Shown piece after piece: positions 52,876-61,884 of a stretch of DNA of 64,000 nt. The translations under genes were made by a program, and so were the position numbers. The stretch is from Bacteroidaceae bacterium (GTDB lineage: Bacteria; Bacteroidota; Bacteroidia; Bacteroidales; Barnesiellaceae_A): assembly GCA_017481745.1 (NCBI GenBank), contig JAFUOV010000007.1, forward strand, positions 1 through 64,000, written 5' to 3'. Each line of letters begins with the position of its first letter. Within the stretch, counting starts at the first letter, position 1. The notes beneath the pieces are model-generated. The model was not told where the DNA came from, did no database searches, and worked only from the letters and a program-made list of their open reading frames with translations.

Positions 52876-53655
52876 CTATTTGTTTGTATTGGAGTTAAGA
52901 CCACGCAAGCGCAAGCGTGTTATCACATTCTTGGTATTCAAGGGGAAATCGCCTTGCATAATCCAGCTGTAATATCCCGAGTCGCGTGCCATCACCTCGG
53001 CAACAGGCATACCTTTATACTTGCCGAAGTTGAATATCTCGACATCCTTGTCGTTGTATATGATGCGCCCTGCAAAATCGACATTGCGGTTTTGTGTCGA
53101 AAACTTCGACAAGAACTCTATGTTGTTCTGCAATACGTCATAACGATCGAGCTGAGCCATGAGCACCTCGTATGTAGCTCGCGTATCGGCATTGGCAGAG
53201 TGTGCTCCATCGAGTTCTTTGCCACAATAGAATTGATATGCAGCCGACAAGGTGCGTTGCTCCATCTTGTGAAAGATGGTTTGCACATCAACAAAACGAC
53301 ATTTTGTCAAATCAACATTTACACCTACTCGCAACAACTCTTCAACCAACAAGGGGACATCGAAACGATTGCTGTTAAAACCGGCTATATCTACGTCGGT
53401 AAAGACAAGAGCTATATCCTTGGCTACTTGCTCAAACGTAGGAGCATTGGCAACATCGGCATCACTGATGTGGTGTACGGCTGTTGCCTCGGCAGGGATA
53501 TGTCTGCCCGGATTGATGCGCAAGGTTTTGCTCTCCTCTCGACCATCGGGATAGACTTTTATATACGACAACTCTACAATGTGGTCATCAATAATATTGG
53601 TACCCGTTGTTTCGAGGTCGAAAAATACGATTGGTTTTTCGAGTTTAAGTTCCAT
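52876..53655 (-). CDS. 3'-5' exonuclease, DnaQ/epsilon family
   Basis: A 259-residue protein with DEDDh exonuclease motifs: IVFFDLETTGTNI (Exo I), VDIAGFNSNRFDVPLL (Exo II) and HSANADTRATYE (Exo III). A C-terminal piece (FNFGKYKGMPVAEVMARDSG) is the small QRGX-like domain of Bacteroidota epsilon-like proteins. It may proofread with DNA polymerase III. The ATG at 53655 (MELKLEKP) is preferred over an in-frame TTG at 53664. It lies 11 bases after dnaN, which supports replication use. Confidence 0.88.
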   Translation of the reverse strand: MELKLEKPIVFFDLETTGTNIIDDHIVELSYIKVYPDGREESKTLRINPGRHIPAEATAVHHISDADVANAPTFEQVAKDIALVFTDVDIAGFNSNRFDVPLLVEELLRVGVNVDLTKCRFVDVQTIFHKMEQRTLSAAYQFYCGKELDGAHSANADTRATYEVLMAQLDRYDVLQNNIEFLSKFSTQNRNVDFAGRIIYNDKDVEIFNFGKYKGMPVAEVMARDSGYYSWIMQGDFPLNTKNVITRLRLRGLNSNTNK

Positions 53656-53666
53656 CAGATGCAATA

Positions 53667-54791
53667 TTACTTGTTGAGCAACATGGGCATGAGCAACATA
53701 AGCAACTCTTCGTTCTCATCGTTCTCGAGCGGGCAGATAACACCTGCACGACTTGCATCAGAGAGAGCCACTGTTACTTCGTCCGATTGGATTGTATTGA
53801 ATACCTCAATGAGCTTGGGTGCGTTGAAACCAATAGTGAAGGGAGTACCTGCGTAGTTGCAATCGACAGTCTCGGTAGCCGAGATTGAGTAGTCGATATT
53901 TTGTGTAGATACTACCATGTGGTGGTCGTCAAAAGCCAACTCAATCAAGCCGAGAGCTTGGTCGGAGAATACCGATACACGACGCAACACGTTGACAAAG
54001 AGTGCGCGGTCGATAGTGAGCACATTGGGACTGTTTTGAGGTATAACCGAGTTGTAGTTGGGATAGTTACCCTCGATAAGACGACAAGTAAGTACAAAAT
54101 TGGAAAGAGTGAAGCGTGCACTCTTTTCGTCGAAGAGCACTGTTACATCGCCACTCTCCTTGGGAAGTATGGCTTTGAGCAAAGTAGCAGGCTTCTTGGG
54201 CAAGATAAACGATGCACGAATACCCGATTGGATAGAGAGGTCGCGGAAGCGCACCAATTTATGAATGTCGGATGCCACAAATGCTACATTGTCGGGGAAG
54301 ATATCGAAGTTGATACCGTTCATGATAGGACGATAGGTATCGTCGGCTGTAGCAAAAAGAGTGTATGCAATACCTTTGAGCAAGCGCTCGGCGGGCATTG
54401 TAACGGTTGCAGCAGCTTCACTCAAAGGACGTGCTTGGGGATATTCGCTACCGTTAACACCCATCAAGTTGAAGTGTCCGTTTTGGTAGTTGATGAATAT
54501 TTCCAAGTTATCATCATTGATTTCAAATGCGAGAGGTTGCTCGGGCAACTCCTTCAAGGGGTCGAGCAAAATCTTTGCCGATACTGCAAAACAACCCTCA
54601 CCCTCTGCCTCAATCACTTCGATTGTGGTTGTCATGGTTGTTTCTTGGTCTGATGCCGTTACAACAAGGTTGTTACCTTTCAATTCAAAAAGGAAATTTT
54701 CAAGGATTGCCATCGAGTTTTTCGAGTTGATGACACGGCTGATAATTTGCAGATGCGAAAGCAGCGCTGTACTTGATACGATGAATTTCAT
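53667..54791 (-). CDS. dnaN: DNA polymerase III beta subunit (sliding clamp)
   Basis: A 374-residue protein with three repeats of the clamp fold. Signs are KFIVSSTALLSHLQIISRVI at the start, AKILLDPLKELPEQPLAFE, then FVASDIHKLVRFRDLS and ending VICPLENDENEELLMLLMPM. It forms a ring on DNA that tethers the polymerase. It heads the operon dnaN-exonuclease-coaBC-DUF4835-recN-rlmB. The promoter is in the divergent gap to 54929. Confidence 0.95.
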   Translation of the reverse strand: MKFIVSSTALLSHLQIISRVINSKNSMAILENFLFELKGNNLVVTASDQETTMTTTIEVIEAEGEGCFAVSAKILLDPLKELPEQPLAFEINDDNLEIFINYQNGHFNLMGVNGSEYPQARPLSEAAATVTMPAERLLKGIAYTLFATADDTYRPIMNGINFDIFPDNVAFVASDIHKLVRFRDLSIQSGIRASFILPKKPATLLKAILPKESGDVTVLFDEKSARFTLSNFVLTCRLIEGNYPNYNSVIPQNSPNVLTIDRALFVNVLRRVSVFSDQALGLIELAFDDHHMVVSTQNIDYSISATETVDCNYAGTPFTIGFNAPKLIEVFNTIQSDEVTVALSDASRAGVICPLENDENEELLMLLMPMLLNK

Positions 54792-54865
54792 AGTTGTATA
54801 TTTTTTGTTTTTTTTATTTTTCTATCCATGTTCAGAACGCCCCGAGAGGGCATTGCTTAAACACA

Positions 54866-54873
54866 CAAATATA
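54866..54873 (-). promoter_or_regulatory. -7 box of dnaN
   Basis: TATATTTG on the minus strand, about 75 bases upstream of the start; no good -33. A short hairpin GCCC-CGAGA-GGGC follows in the leader. Confidence 0.4.
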
Positions 54874-54904
54874 GATATTTTTTTTTACACTACATAGCGT
54901 TAAT

Positions 54905-54924
54905 GTAAAATTTTACTAACTTTG
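54905..54924 (+). promoter_or_regulatory. Palindrome and -7 box just before the 54929 gene
   Basis: GTAAAATTTTAC (54905-54916) is a perfect 12-base palindrome, immediately followed by TAACTTTG (54917-54924). The start codon at 54929 is so close that the mRNA may be leaderless. The palindrome would sit in the -33/-7 spacer, a natural repressor site. Confidence 0.5.
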
Positions 54925-54928
54925 TGTC

Positions 54929-56182
54929 ATGTTGAGCAAACGCGCTATAATATACCACATTACGATTGCCGTAATCCTGCTTGCAGCTATCACCGCAGGC
55001 TGCCTTCACTATGTTTCTCAGCAACGACAAGCCAACGAAATTTACAACAACTGCAAGCCCTATCAATATATCGCCTCGCCACAAGAGGCATACGTCTACA
55101 TAATAGGCAATCACCACAAGTTGGCATGGAACTGCCTACCCCTACTCAACCCCGCATCACTACCCCACAAGGATATATTAAAAAGCCGCAGCACCGATAG
55201 CTGCCAGCCGCTATATATCGCCCAATACCCCGACGATAACGCTGCAATATGGTGCGCTATACGCGACCACGAGAGAGAGCAAATAGCAACCTACATAACC
55301 GACAGCCTATGCAATGGCTACACCCCTATCAAAGAGAAATTGGAACATGGCACAATACTGCACTTCTCGACACTCTACAACCGTTTTTTACACCTATTCT
55401 ACAACGACGGCGTGATGGGTATCAGTTATAGCGAAAAGTTGGTAATGCACATACCCGATAGCAACAACTTTTGCACATATATAGAAAGCCAACATAATAT
55501 TGCATACAACCGATTGATATACAACAACAACGATTACAAATATTGCAGACTATACTCAACGACAGATCAGAACGAATTACACTTTACAACCAAGCAGTGC
55601 GACATCGCAACTCTATCGGAAGCAGCACCCATCGACACCACCGTAATTTCGACATCGGCAAAGGGATTTATCCAGATGCAAACCACTATAAATAAGCACC
55701 TTGCGCCAACAGCCACACTGATATACAAACCTTCAATCGAAAACCCCGACACACTTGTCGATATATACACCGCACGCATAACCGACCGTCGCAAATTGCT
55801 GCAAGAATTGTATTCTGTTTACACACGTTATGGCTATCGCACCGACAGCACAACCGCCACTCGCTGGATACCCAAGTCATTCATATCGCATAGCAACTAT
55901 TGGATAGCTGTAGGCGACAGCACAATGTATGCCGCACACTCCTACAAGGAGTTAAAGAGTTACATCGCCGAGATACAACAAGGCAAATGCATAAACATAC
56001 CGCGGGACAATCAGGCATCGCTCTATATAGCCTCCTGCGACACCGCAACCGGCATACTGCCCCAAAGCATCACACAGCATCTTCCCGCAATAGCACAAGA
56101 AGCCGACACCATCATTGTCAACAAGACAAGCGAAGGCTACAAATGGGTGCTACGATTTAACAGCCACACCGACAAACAATAA
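54929..56182 (+). CDS. Membrane-anchored protein of unknown function
   Basis: A 417-residue protein with one N-terminal anchor (IIYHITIAVILLAAITAGCLHYV) followed by a large extracytoplasmic domain rich in Thr, Tyr and Asn. Around residues 300-340, SHSNYWIAVGDSTMYAAHSYKELKSYI resembles DUF3352-like proteins where a displayed flag strand is followed by a helix, but this is only a hint. It is divergent from dnaN and followed by the tRNA block on the other strand. Neither a signal-peptidase site nor a catalytic motif is evident. Function unknown. Confidence 0.7.
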   Translation: MLSKRAIIYHITIAVILLAAITAGCLHYVSQQRQANEIYNNCKPYQYIASPQEAYVYIIGNHHKLAWNCLPLLNPASLPHKDILKSRSTDSCQPLYIAQYPDDNAAIWCAIRDHEREQIATYITDSLCNGYTPIKEKLEHGTILHFSTLYNRFLHLFYNDGVMGISYSEKLVMHIPDSNNFCTYIESQHNIAYNRLIYNNNDYKYCRLYSTTDQNELHFTTKQCDIATLSEAAPIDTTVISTSAKGFIQMQTTINKHLAPTATLIYKPSIENPDTLVDIYTARITDRRKLLQELYSVYTRYGYRTDSTTATRWIPKSFISHSNYWIAVGDSTMYAAHSYKELKSYIAEIQQGKCINIPRDNQASLYIASCDTATGILPQSITQHLPAIAQEADTIIVNKTSEGYKWVLRFNSHTDKQ

Positions 56183-56240
56183 GCTCAAGATTTTATATAG
56201 CCACCCGAGAAAGCGCCACAAAACGCAGCGTTAGAGAAAT

Positions 56241-56276
56241 AAAAAAAAGGAAACTGCTATTGCAATTTCCTTTTTC
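56241..56276 (-). terminator. Terminator of the tRNA operon
   Basis: On the minus strand AAGGAAATTGC pairs imperfectly with the GCAGTTTCCTT arm and is followed by a run of T. It lies 5 bases after the Leu-GAG gene. Confidence 0.65.
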
Positions 56277-56280
56277 TATT

Positions 56281-56366
56281 GTGTCCGAGATGAGATTCGA
56301 ACTCACACAGGCCTACGCCCACTACCCCCTCAAAGTAGCGTGTCTACCAATTCCACCACCCGGACA
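56281..56366 (-). tRNA. tRNA-Leu (GAG)
   Basis: An 86-base cloverleaf on the minus strand. The acceptor TGTCCGG pairs with TCGGACA, the T-arm carries GTTCGAATC, and a long variable arm marks it as class II. The anticodon loop TTGAGGG gives GAG (Leu, CUC/CUU). No CCA is encoded. Confidence 0.9.
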
Positions 56367-56400
56367 AGTATCATTTTTCACTATGTTGCGGTAGGCTGAG

Positions 56401-56484
56401 TGCCCAAAACAGGACTCGAACCTGCACGACCTTTCAATCACTAGAACCTGAAACTAGCGCGTCTACCAATTCCGCCACTTGGGC
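56401..56484 (-). tRNA. tRNA-Leu (CAG)
   Basis: An 84-base class II cloverleaf on the minus strand. The acceptor GCCCAAG pairs with TTTGGGC, with D-arm GGAATTGGTAGAC, the anticodon loop TTCAGGT (CAG, Leu CUG) and a T-arm with GGTTCGAGTCC. The bottom anticodon-stem pair is a T-T mismatch. Confidence 0.9.
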
Positions 56485-56513
56485 TTTGATACTCGCGTCG
56501 CTCACATAGTGAG

Positions 56514-56586
56514 AGCGAAAGACGGGACTCGAACCCGCGACCCTAACCTTGGCAAGGTTATGCTCTACCAACTGAGCTACTTTCGC
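56514..56586 (-). tRNA. tRNA-Gly (GCC), copy 1
   Basis: A 73-base cloverleaf on the minus strand. The acceptor GCGAAAG pairs with CTTTCGC, the anticodon loop TTGCCAA gives GCC (Gly, GGC/GGU), and the T-arm is GGGTTCGAGTCCC. It is identical in sequence to the copy at 56632-56704. Confidence 0.93.
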
Positions 56587-56631
56587 AATAAATTTTCAAT
56601 TTTAGTCGCCCACTCTCTCTTGAGTAAGTTG

Positions 56632-56704
56632 AGCGAAAGACGGGACTCGAACCCGCGACCCTAACCTTGGCAAGGTTATGCTCTACCAACTGAGCTACTT
56701 TCGC
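56632..56704 (-). tRNA. tRNA-Gly (GCC), copy 2
   Basis: A 73-base gene identical to the copy at 56514-56586. It is the first gene of the four-tRNA run and lies just after the promoter. The pair is a tandem duplication with 45 bases between copies. Confidence 0.93.
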
Positions 56705-56715
56705 GATTGCGGTTG

Positions 56716-56747
56716 CAAAGATAAGACATATTTTCGGTTTGAGCAAA
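56716..56747 (-). promoter_or_regulatory. Promoter of the tRNA run
   Basis: On the minus strand TTTG, a spacer of 20 bases and TATCTTTG end 12 bases before the first Gly tRNA. Strong match to the Bacteroides consensus, as expected for a tRNA operon. Confidence 0.7.
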
Positions 56748-56824
56748 TATGCGAAGCACTTTTTTTCAAACTTTTTTATGTGTATTTTCTTATCGTTTGT
56801 GAATGAAAGCCTTACAACGACTGT

Positions 56825-57412
56825 TTATCTATTCAACAAACGCAAGAACTCGGCTCTTTTCGCCTCATCGGCAAAACAACCGGTATATTCGAGTGTTGTT
56901 GTTACAGCACCTTGTTTCTCTATGCCACGCATCTGCATACATAGGTGTTGTCCCTCAATCATCACGATAACGCCATGCGTAGAGAGGGTTTTAAACAAGC
57001 TATCACAAATCTCTTTGGTGAGGCGCTCTTGTACCTGCAAGCGACGTGCAAAGACCTCTACAAGACGAGCTATCTTGCTCAATCCCACCATACTGCCATT
57101 GGGCACATAGCCTATATGCACCTTGCCAAAGAAAGGCAGAATATGATGCTCGCACATCGAATAGAACTCTATATCACGAACAATGATAATCTGCGAACCG
57201 GCATACTCGAATATTGCCGACTTTATAACATCATCGTCGCTCTTGCGATAGCCATGTGTAAGGTAGCACATAGCCTTTGCTGCACGGCGAGGGGTCTTTT
57301 TCAAGCCTTCGCGGTCGGGGTCTTCGCCCAATAGCGCAAGAATACTACGGTAATGGTATTCGAGTTGTTCGAGGGTTTTCTCGTCGAGAAGTGTGTCGTT
57401 CTTGTATTCCAT
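56825..57412 (-). CDS. folE: GTP cyclohydrolase I
   Basis: This 195-residue enzyme forms 7,8-dihydroneopterin triphosphate from GTP (folate or queuosine precursors). Zinc-binding Cys and His are in EFYSMCEHHILPFFGKVHIGY, and further family stretches are LSKIARLVEVFARRLQVQERL and VMIEGQHLCMQMRGIEK (with the third ligand Cys). The ATG at 57412 (MEYKNDTLLDE) is used; an in-frame upstream start is a TTG that overlaps the SPOR gene. Last gene in the pssA-folE run. Confidence 0.94.
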   Translation of the reverse strand: MEYKNDTLLDEKTLEQLEYHYRSILALLGEDPDREGLKKTPRRAAKAMCYLTHGYRKSDDDVIKSAIFEYAGSQIIIVRDIEFYSMCEHHILPFFGKVHIGYVPNGSMVGLSKIARLVEVFARRLQVQERLTKEICDSLFKTLSTHGVIVMIEGQHLCMQMRGIEKQGAVTTTLEYTGCFADEAKRAEFLRLLNR

Positions 57413-57420
57413 AGTACCAA

Positions 57421-57930
57421 TCAATCATTTGAATAGTCGCGAACTTGCACATTGACACGCTCGCGTATTATGAGCATACCACGCTCAAAATCGGGGAACT
57501 TATTTTTAATAAGATATTGCATTGCATTCGCCTCTTCGTAGGTGCGATATTCGCCCACGCGAAGGCGCCAGAACGGCGAAACATAGCTCACATTGGCTGT
57601 CAAGTCGGGAAATTGCTTCTTCACCTCTTGCGCCAACTTCTCGGCTTGTGCCTTGGCATTGCTATGATTTGACGAAAAGAGTTGTATGCGATATATGGGC
57701 ACTTTGACCGAAGTCTGCACTCCGCCCTCGCCCATACGAGCCACTCGACGAGCCAGCTCGGCAGGCTGTGTTATCTGCACCAAACCGCCCGTATTACTAC
57801 GCTCGAGATATTGCACTATTGATGTGTCGGTTGCAGTAGCTTGTATGGCATGCACTTGAGCATACATCAATGGTGTACCCGTCAATACAGACAATACAAC
57901 CAGAAGCAGATTTTTGTACATTTTTGGCAT
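57421..57930 (-). CDS. SPOR-domain protein
   Basis: This 169-residue exported protein has a signal peptide (MYKNLLLVVLSVLTGTPLMYAQ) and a C-terminal SPOR domain (YRIQLFSSNHSNAKAQAEKL, then VSYVSPFWRLRVGEYRTYEEANAM) that binds denuded septal peptidoglycan. It would localise at division sites. The ATG at 57930 gives MPKMYKN; 57921 and 57942 are also possible. It is read between tpiA and folE. Confidence 0.85.
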   Translation of the reverse strand: MPKMYKNLLLVVLSVLTGTPLMYAQVHAIQATATDTSIVQYLERSNTGGLVQITQPAELARRVARMGEGGVQTSVKVPIYRIQLFSSNHSNAKAQAEKLAQEVKKQFPDLTANVSYVSPFWRLRVGEYRTYEEANAMQYLIKNKFPDFERGMLIIRERVNVQVRDYSND

Positions 57931-58012
57931 AACTCCTCTCATATAAATAATAAAGTCTGCAAAAATAAGCATTTTTCTTATTCTTGCAGACTTATAAGGT
58001 CATCTATTTTTA

Positions 58013-58768
58013 TTAAAAAGCAGTAATAATGCCCATGAACGAATCTGCCTTGAGTGCAGCGCCACCGATAAGACCACCGTCTACGTCGGGTTTAGCAAAC
58101 AATTCGCCGGCGTTAGAGGGCTTGCAGCTACCACCATAGAGGATAGAAGTATTGTCGGCTACTTCGTTGCCATACTTCTCGGCGATAGTTTGACGGATAA
58201 AGGCGTGTATCTCTTGTGCTTGATCGGCAGTAGCAGTTTTGCCTGTACCGATAGCCCAAACAGGCTCGTAAGCGATAACAACTTTAGAGAACTCTTCGGC
58301 AGTGAGGTTGAAGAGAGACTCTTTTACTTGAGCAGCAACAACATTGAAGTGCTCGCCAGCCTCACGCTCCGACAATACCTCACCTACGCAGAAGATGGGA
58401 GTAAGGTTGTTTTCGAGAGCCAAGAGAACTTTTTCTTTCAAGATTTCGGTAGTTTCGTGATAGTAGGCACGACGCTCCGAGTGACCCAAAATTACATATT
58501 TAACACCTGTCGATGCTACCATCTTGGCAGATACCTCGCCGGTGAATGCGCCTTCGCTCTTGTCGGCACAGTTCTCTGCACCTACGCCTATTATCGAGCC
58601 TTCAACAGCAGCAGCAACCGATACCAAGTGGGTAAAGGGAGTAGCTATCACTACATCACATTTTGTCTCTACGCCGTTGAGAGCGTCTTTAATCTCTTTT
58701 GCCAACGCAACACCCTCTTGAAGGGTTGTGTTCATTTTCCAGTTTCCTGCAACAATGTTTTTTCTCAT
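58013..58768 (-). CDS. tpiA: Triosephosphate isomerase
   Basis: This 251-residue TIM-barrel enzyme interconverts dihydroxyacetone phosphate and glyceraldehyde-3-phosphate. Catalytic residues are visible: Lys in [11 protein letters not shown], His in [13 protein letters not shown] and Glu in [16 protein letters not shown]. The phosphate loop is [16 protein letters not shown]. It sits 14 bases after the DoxX-type gene. Confidence 0.96.
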   Translation of the reverse strand: MRKNIVAGNWKMNTTLQEGVALAKEIKDALNGVETKCDVVIATPFTHLVSVAAAVEGSIIGVGAENCADKSEGAFTGEVSAKMVASTGVKYVILGHSERRAYYHETTEILKEKVLLALENNLTPIFCVGEVLSEREAGEHFNVVAAQVKESLFNLTAEEFSKVVIAYEPVWAIGTGKTATADQAQEIHAFIRQTIAEKYGNEVADNTSILYGGSCKPSNAGELFAKPDVDGGLIGGAALKADSFMGIITAF

Positions 58769-58782
58769 ACCTTAAAAATTTT

Positions 58783-60168
58783 TTAGTTATTGATTATATT
58801 GTTATTTGTTTCTTCTTCAAGTTGTTTGCGACGTTCTCTTGCGCGACGGAAACTCCGCAAGAAAAAGAGTGCCACGCGCTCAGTAAGGTATAGCAGCAAT
58901 ATAGGCACTACCAACGCTACCACAAGGAACGCAATACGCATTTTTTCATTATAACGCGCCGGTGCGCCATGATACTCTATCTGCTCAAACGGGCGGTCTA
59001 AAAGTTCTTCGCCGGGCAATTGTTTGATAGGATATTTGTGGTATATTATGCCATCTTTCATAATGAGCACATAAGGATTGTTGCGTGCTATCGTTACGAT
59101 TGATGTTTTATCCATAAAGAGGAACGAATATTCTCCGCCGGTATTGTGCAGCCACTCGTCAATCTCACTTGGCGACGACGAGGTAATGGCGTAGAAGGGA
59201 TAGTTATACAACAGACAATAGTCGTACAACTCGTGTATCTTGTGCACATCGTCGTCATCGGCCTTGGTAAGGTCGGGCGAGAACATCAAGAAGAGATAGC
59301 CCTCTTGCTCGAGAATTTCTTCTGTTACATCTTCGTTGCCATCGTATATCACAAAGTGGTCGATAAGCGAGGTATCGTCGGCTATATCGGCACCTGCAAG
59401 GGGAAGTCGTTCTACAAACTGCCATCCTTCTGTTTCATCGGGCAGATTGTCGAGCGTAAAAGATTGACGCTTGCCATCTTTTTCGTACACAAACTCATAT
59501 TCTACTTCTGTCATCCCCTCTCCTTGATAGGCTGCCAGAATATTGGTTTCGAGCTTGAAGGGACGGAAGTCGAGTATGGGCATATATGTGAGTGCAAACC
59601 ACACTACAAAAGCGGCATATATAATACCCCATATCACTGTGAGCGCTTGTACTTCACGATGAAATACCGACTTGGCTCGGGTATAATACTTACACAAGAA
59701 CAATACAAGCAGCAACAAAACCACGTTTTTGGCAAACGTCTGCCAATTGGTCAGCACAACGGCATCGCCAAAACAGCCGCAATCGGGTATGGGGTTGGCA
59801 ATAGCCAGATAGAGCGTGAGCGGTGTCATCACCACCATAAAGGCAAGCAACAACTTGGGGGTTGTACGCAGATATGAACCGAGCAAGGTGTCTATGCCCA
59901 GAATAAACTCGGCGAGCGACAGCGCAACCGATGCTACAAGTGCGACAGGCTGTAATGAAGCCATATTCATCACCGCCAGATAGTCTTCTATCTTGTACAT
60001 CGTGCCCACCGGGTCGATGAGTTTTACCAATCCCGAGAATATAAAAGTAAGACCTACAACAATGCGCACCAATATAACAGCTACCGACAACCACTTATTG
60101 ATAGGAGTAGTTGTCGGCGTAGCTGTCAATTCTACAGGCTTGCTATGTTGCGTATCCTTATTCGCCAT
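58783..60168 (-). CDS. DoxX/MauE-type membrane protein with thioredoxin-like domain (BT_3928 family)
   Basis: A 461-residue protein with four N-terminal membrane segments of the DoxX/MauE type (VRIVVGLTFIFSGLVKLIDP, DYLAVMNMASLQPVAL, then LAEFILGIDTLLGSYL). It has the CxC pair in IPDCGCFGDAVVLTNW, as in MauE-like disulfide carriers. The second half looks like a thioredoxin fold without the usual CxxC (EEILEQEGYLFLMFSPDL, PFYAITSSSPSEIDEW). The C-terminus is a basic membrane anchor. A role in envelope thiol chemistry is suggested. The start overlaps the DUF1599 end by 11 bases. Confidence 0.82.
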   Translation of the reverse strand: MANKDTQHSKPVELTATPTTTPINKWLSVAVILVRIVVGLTFIFSGLVKLIDPVGTMYKIEDYLAVMNMASLQPVALVASVALSLAEFILGIDTLLGSYLRTTPKLLLAFMVVMTPLTLYLAIANPIPDCGCFGDAVVLTNWQTFAKNVVLLLLVLFLCKYYTRAKSVFHREVQALTVIWGIIYAAFVVWFALTYMPILDFRPFKLETNILAAYQGEGMTEVEYEFVYEKDGKRQSFTLDNLPDETEGWQFVERLPLAGADIADDTSLIDHFVIYDGNEDVTEEILEQEGYLFLMFSPDLTKADDDDVHKIHELYDYCLLYNYPFYAITSSSPSEIDEWLHNTGGEYSFLFMDKTSIVTIARNNPYVLIMKDGIIYHKYPIKQLPGEELLDRPFEQIEYHGAPARYNEKMRIAFLVVALVVPILLLYLTERVALFFLRSFRRARERRKQLEEETNNNIINN

Positions 60169-60700
60169 ATTCTATTCTGATAAGCCCAAAGAGTGCATAA
60201 TTGACCATATCCATATAGTTGGCATCAATGCCTTCCGATACGAGTGTTGCACCTTGGTTATCTTCTATCTGCTTTGTACGATGTATTTTAGATAGTATCA
60301 AGTCGGTGTAAGATGTAGGACGCATCAAGCGCCAAGCCTCGTCATAGTCATGATTTTTGGCATACATCAGTGTCTTGGTTTGAGTCATAAAGCGATCGTA
60401 CAATTCGAGCGCTTGCTCTATTGTAATATCCTCGCGCTCGGCATAACCCAGCTCAAGTTGTATAAGACCTATAATACCATAATTAACGATACCGATAAGT
60501 TCGGAACGAACACCCTCATTGATACGACTCTCGCCCTTCGTCTCGATAGAGCGAATACGATTGGCTTTGATAAAAATCTGGTCGGTAAGCGACGTTGCAC
60601 GTAATATACGCCATGCAGGACCGTAATCCTTTAATTTCTTGGCATATAACTCGCGGCATATGCTTATTACGTGTTCAAATTGTGCTACTGTATCGGTCAT
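60158..60700 (-). CDS. DUF1599-domain protein, two-repeat
   Basis: A 180-residue protein with two similar halves: KDYGPAWRILRATSLTDQIF.. SELIGIVNYGIIGLIQLELG and HDYDEAWRLMRPTSYTDLIL.. YMDMVNYALFGLIRIEYG. DUF1599 is a nucleotide-handling-like helical domain; the exact reaction is unknown. It is first in a long run with DoxX, tpiA, SPOR and folE. Confidence 0.85.
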   Translation of the reverse strand: MTDTVAQFEHVISICRELYAKKLKDYGPAWRILRATSLTDQIFIKANRIRSIETKGESRINEGVRSELIGIVNYGIIGLIQLELGYAEREDITIEQALELYDRFMTQTKTLMYAKNHDYDEAWRLMRPTSYTDLILSKIHRTKQIEDNQGATLVSEGIDANYMDMVNYALFGLIRIEYGE

Positions 60701-60775
60701 CGTACAAATATTTTTAGGAATGAGCGCAAAGGTAATAAATTTTCACCAATCACGCGCATAATATTTTCCTCTTGT

Positions 60776-61027
60776 TTACTTGTTTACATCATTATCTTTC
60801 ACCTCTTCAAAGTCTATATATTCAACCGTACTTTGGTCTATAGGTTTATCGGGGTGAACTGTCGATGTATCTTGCTCCTTTTCGGTATGATTTATCGTGT
60901 CATCGTTCTGCTCACGACGGTGCACAGTGTTATTTCTGTTACGTCCGAAAAACGACAACATGAGTATTACAGGCAATAACAATACGAATAATATTATAAT
61001 ACCGAAACTTTTAAATAAACATCCCAT
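60776..61027 (-). CDS. Short membrane protein, DUF4834-like
   Basis: This 83-residue protein has one N-terminal membrane segment (SFGIIILFVLLLPVILMLSF), then a short basic FFGRNRNN, and a charged tail (HRREQNDDTINHTEKEQD). It matches the layout of DUF4834 proteins of Bacteroidales, with no known function. It lies between pssA and the DUF1599 gene on the same strand. Confidence 0.7.
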   Translation of the reverse strand: MGCLFKSFGIIILFVLLLPVILMLSFFGRNRNNTVHRREQNDDTINHTEKEQDTSTVHPDKPIDQSTVEYIDFEEVKDNDVNK

Positions 61028-61120
61028 TTTATTTGTTTTTAAGTACGCAACTCATATAGTTCAAAATCCGTTCCAAAACTTTACAGATGCAAAATTGTCA
61101 TCCGACAGAGGCGAATAATG

Positions 61121-61819
61121 CTATTTTGTCGCAATTTTTTGTTTGTTATATGTCAACAATGAAAGTAAAATATACAACCCTATAACGGCAGCAAAACCGG
61201 CTATGCCTTGCCATATCAATAATACCACCGAAGCTGCAAGAAACACATATCGCACCTCATTGCCATGCCAACCCAATCCGGCAAACTTCAACGAGAACAT
61301 AGGCAGGCGACACACCATCAAGAAGGCAAATAGTGGTATTGAAGCCACAAAGAGTATCAAGCCCGCCTCGGTGTGCGATTGATTGATATACAGGTCGCAA
61401 GCGCCCAACCACCACAATGCATTGGCAGGAACAGCCAACCCTTTGAAGGTTGTTGCCTGAGTATCGTCTATATTGAATTTTGCCAAACGCAAGGCAGCAA
61501 AAACAGGTATGAGCAAGGCTACATATGCCACCGCCCCCCACTCTTGCGGAAGCGAGGTTTGCAATAAATGATATACCATAAGAGCCGGGGCAAGACCGAA
61601 GCTCACCAAATCGGCAAGCGAATCGAGTTCTTTACCCATAGGCGAGTATGCCTTGAGCAATCGGGCTGCCAAACCATCGCAGAAATCGAATACTGCCGAT
61701 AATGCCACACACACTACCACAGCCATAAAATTGCCCGACAATGCCGAGATTACAGCCACACAACCCGAAAGCAGGTTGAGGCTTGTTATCGTATTGGGAA
61801 TATGCTTTACCATAACCAT
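61121..61819 (-). CDS. pssA: CDP-diacylglycerol-serine O-phosphatidyltransferase
   Basis: A 232-residue integral membrane enzyme that makes phosphatidylserine, the precursor of phosphatidylethanolamine. The CDP-alcohol signature D-x2-D-G-x2-A-R-x8-G-x3-D-x3-D is intact (starts DFCDGLAARLL, continues SPMGKELDSLAD). About seven hydrophobic segments surround it. ATGs at 61819 and 61813 are both possible. It has a good promoter of its own. Confidence 0.92.
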   Translation of the reverse strand: MVMVKHIPNTITSLNLLSGCVAVISALSGNFMAVVVCVALSAVFDFCDGLAARLLKAYSPMGKELDSLADLVSFGLAPALMVYHLLQTSLPQEWGAVAYVALLIPVFAALRLAKFNIDDTQATTFKGLAVPANALWWLGACDLYINQSHTEAGLILFVASIPLFAFLMVCRLPMFSLKFAGLGWHGNEVRYVFLAASVVLLIWQGIAGFAAVIGLYILLSLLTYNKQKIATK

Positions 61820-61834
61820 AAATTATATATGTGG

Positions 61835-61864
61835 CAAAGGTAGAGTTTTTTCGTGTAATATCAA
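61835..61864 (-). promoter_or_regulatory. Promoter of pssA
   Basis: On the minus strand TTG, a spacer of 19 bases and TACCTTTG, about 16 bases upstream of the start codon. Close to consensus. Confidence 0.7.
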
Positions 61865-61884
61865 GGAATTACGCACGAGAAACT

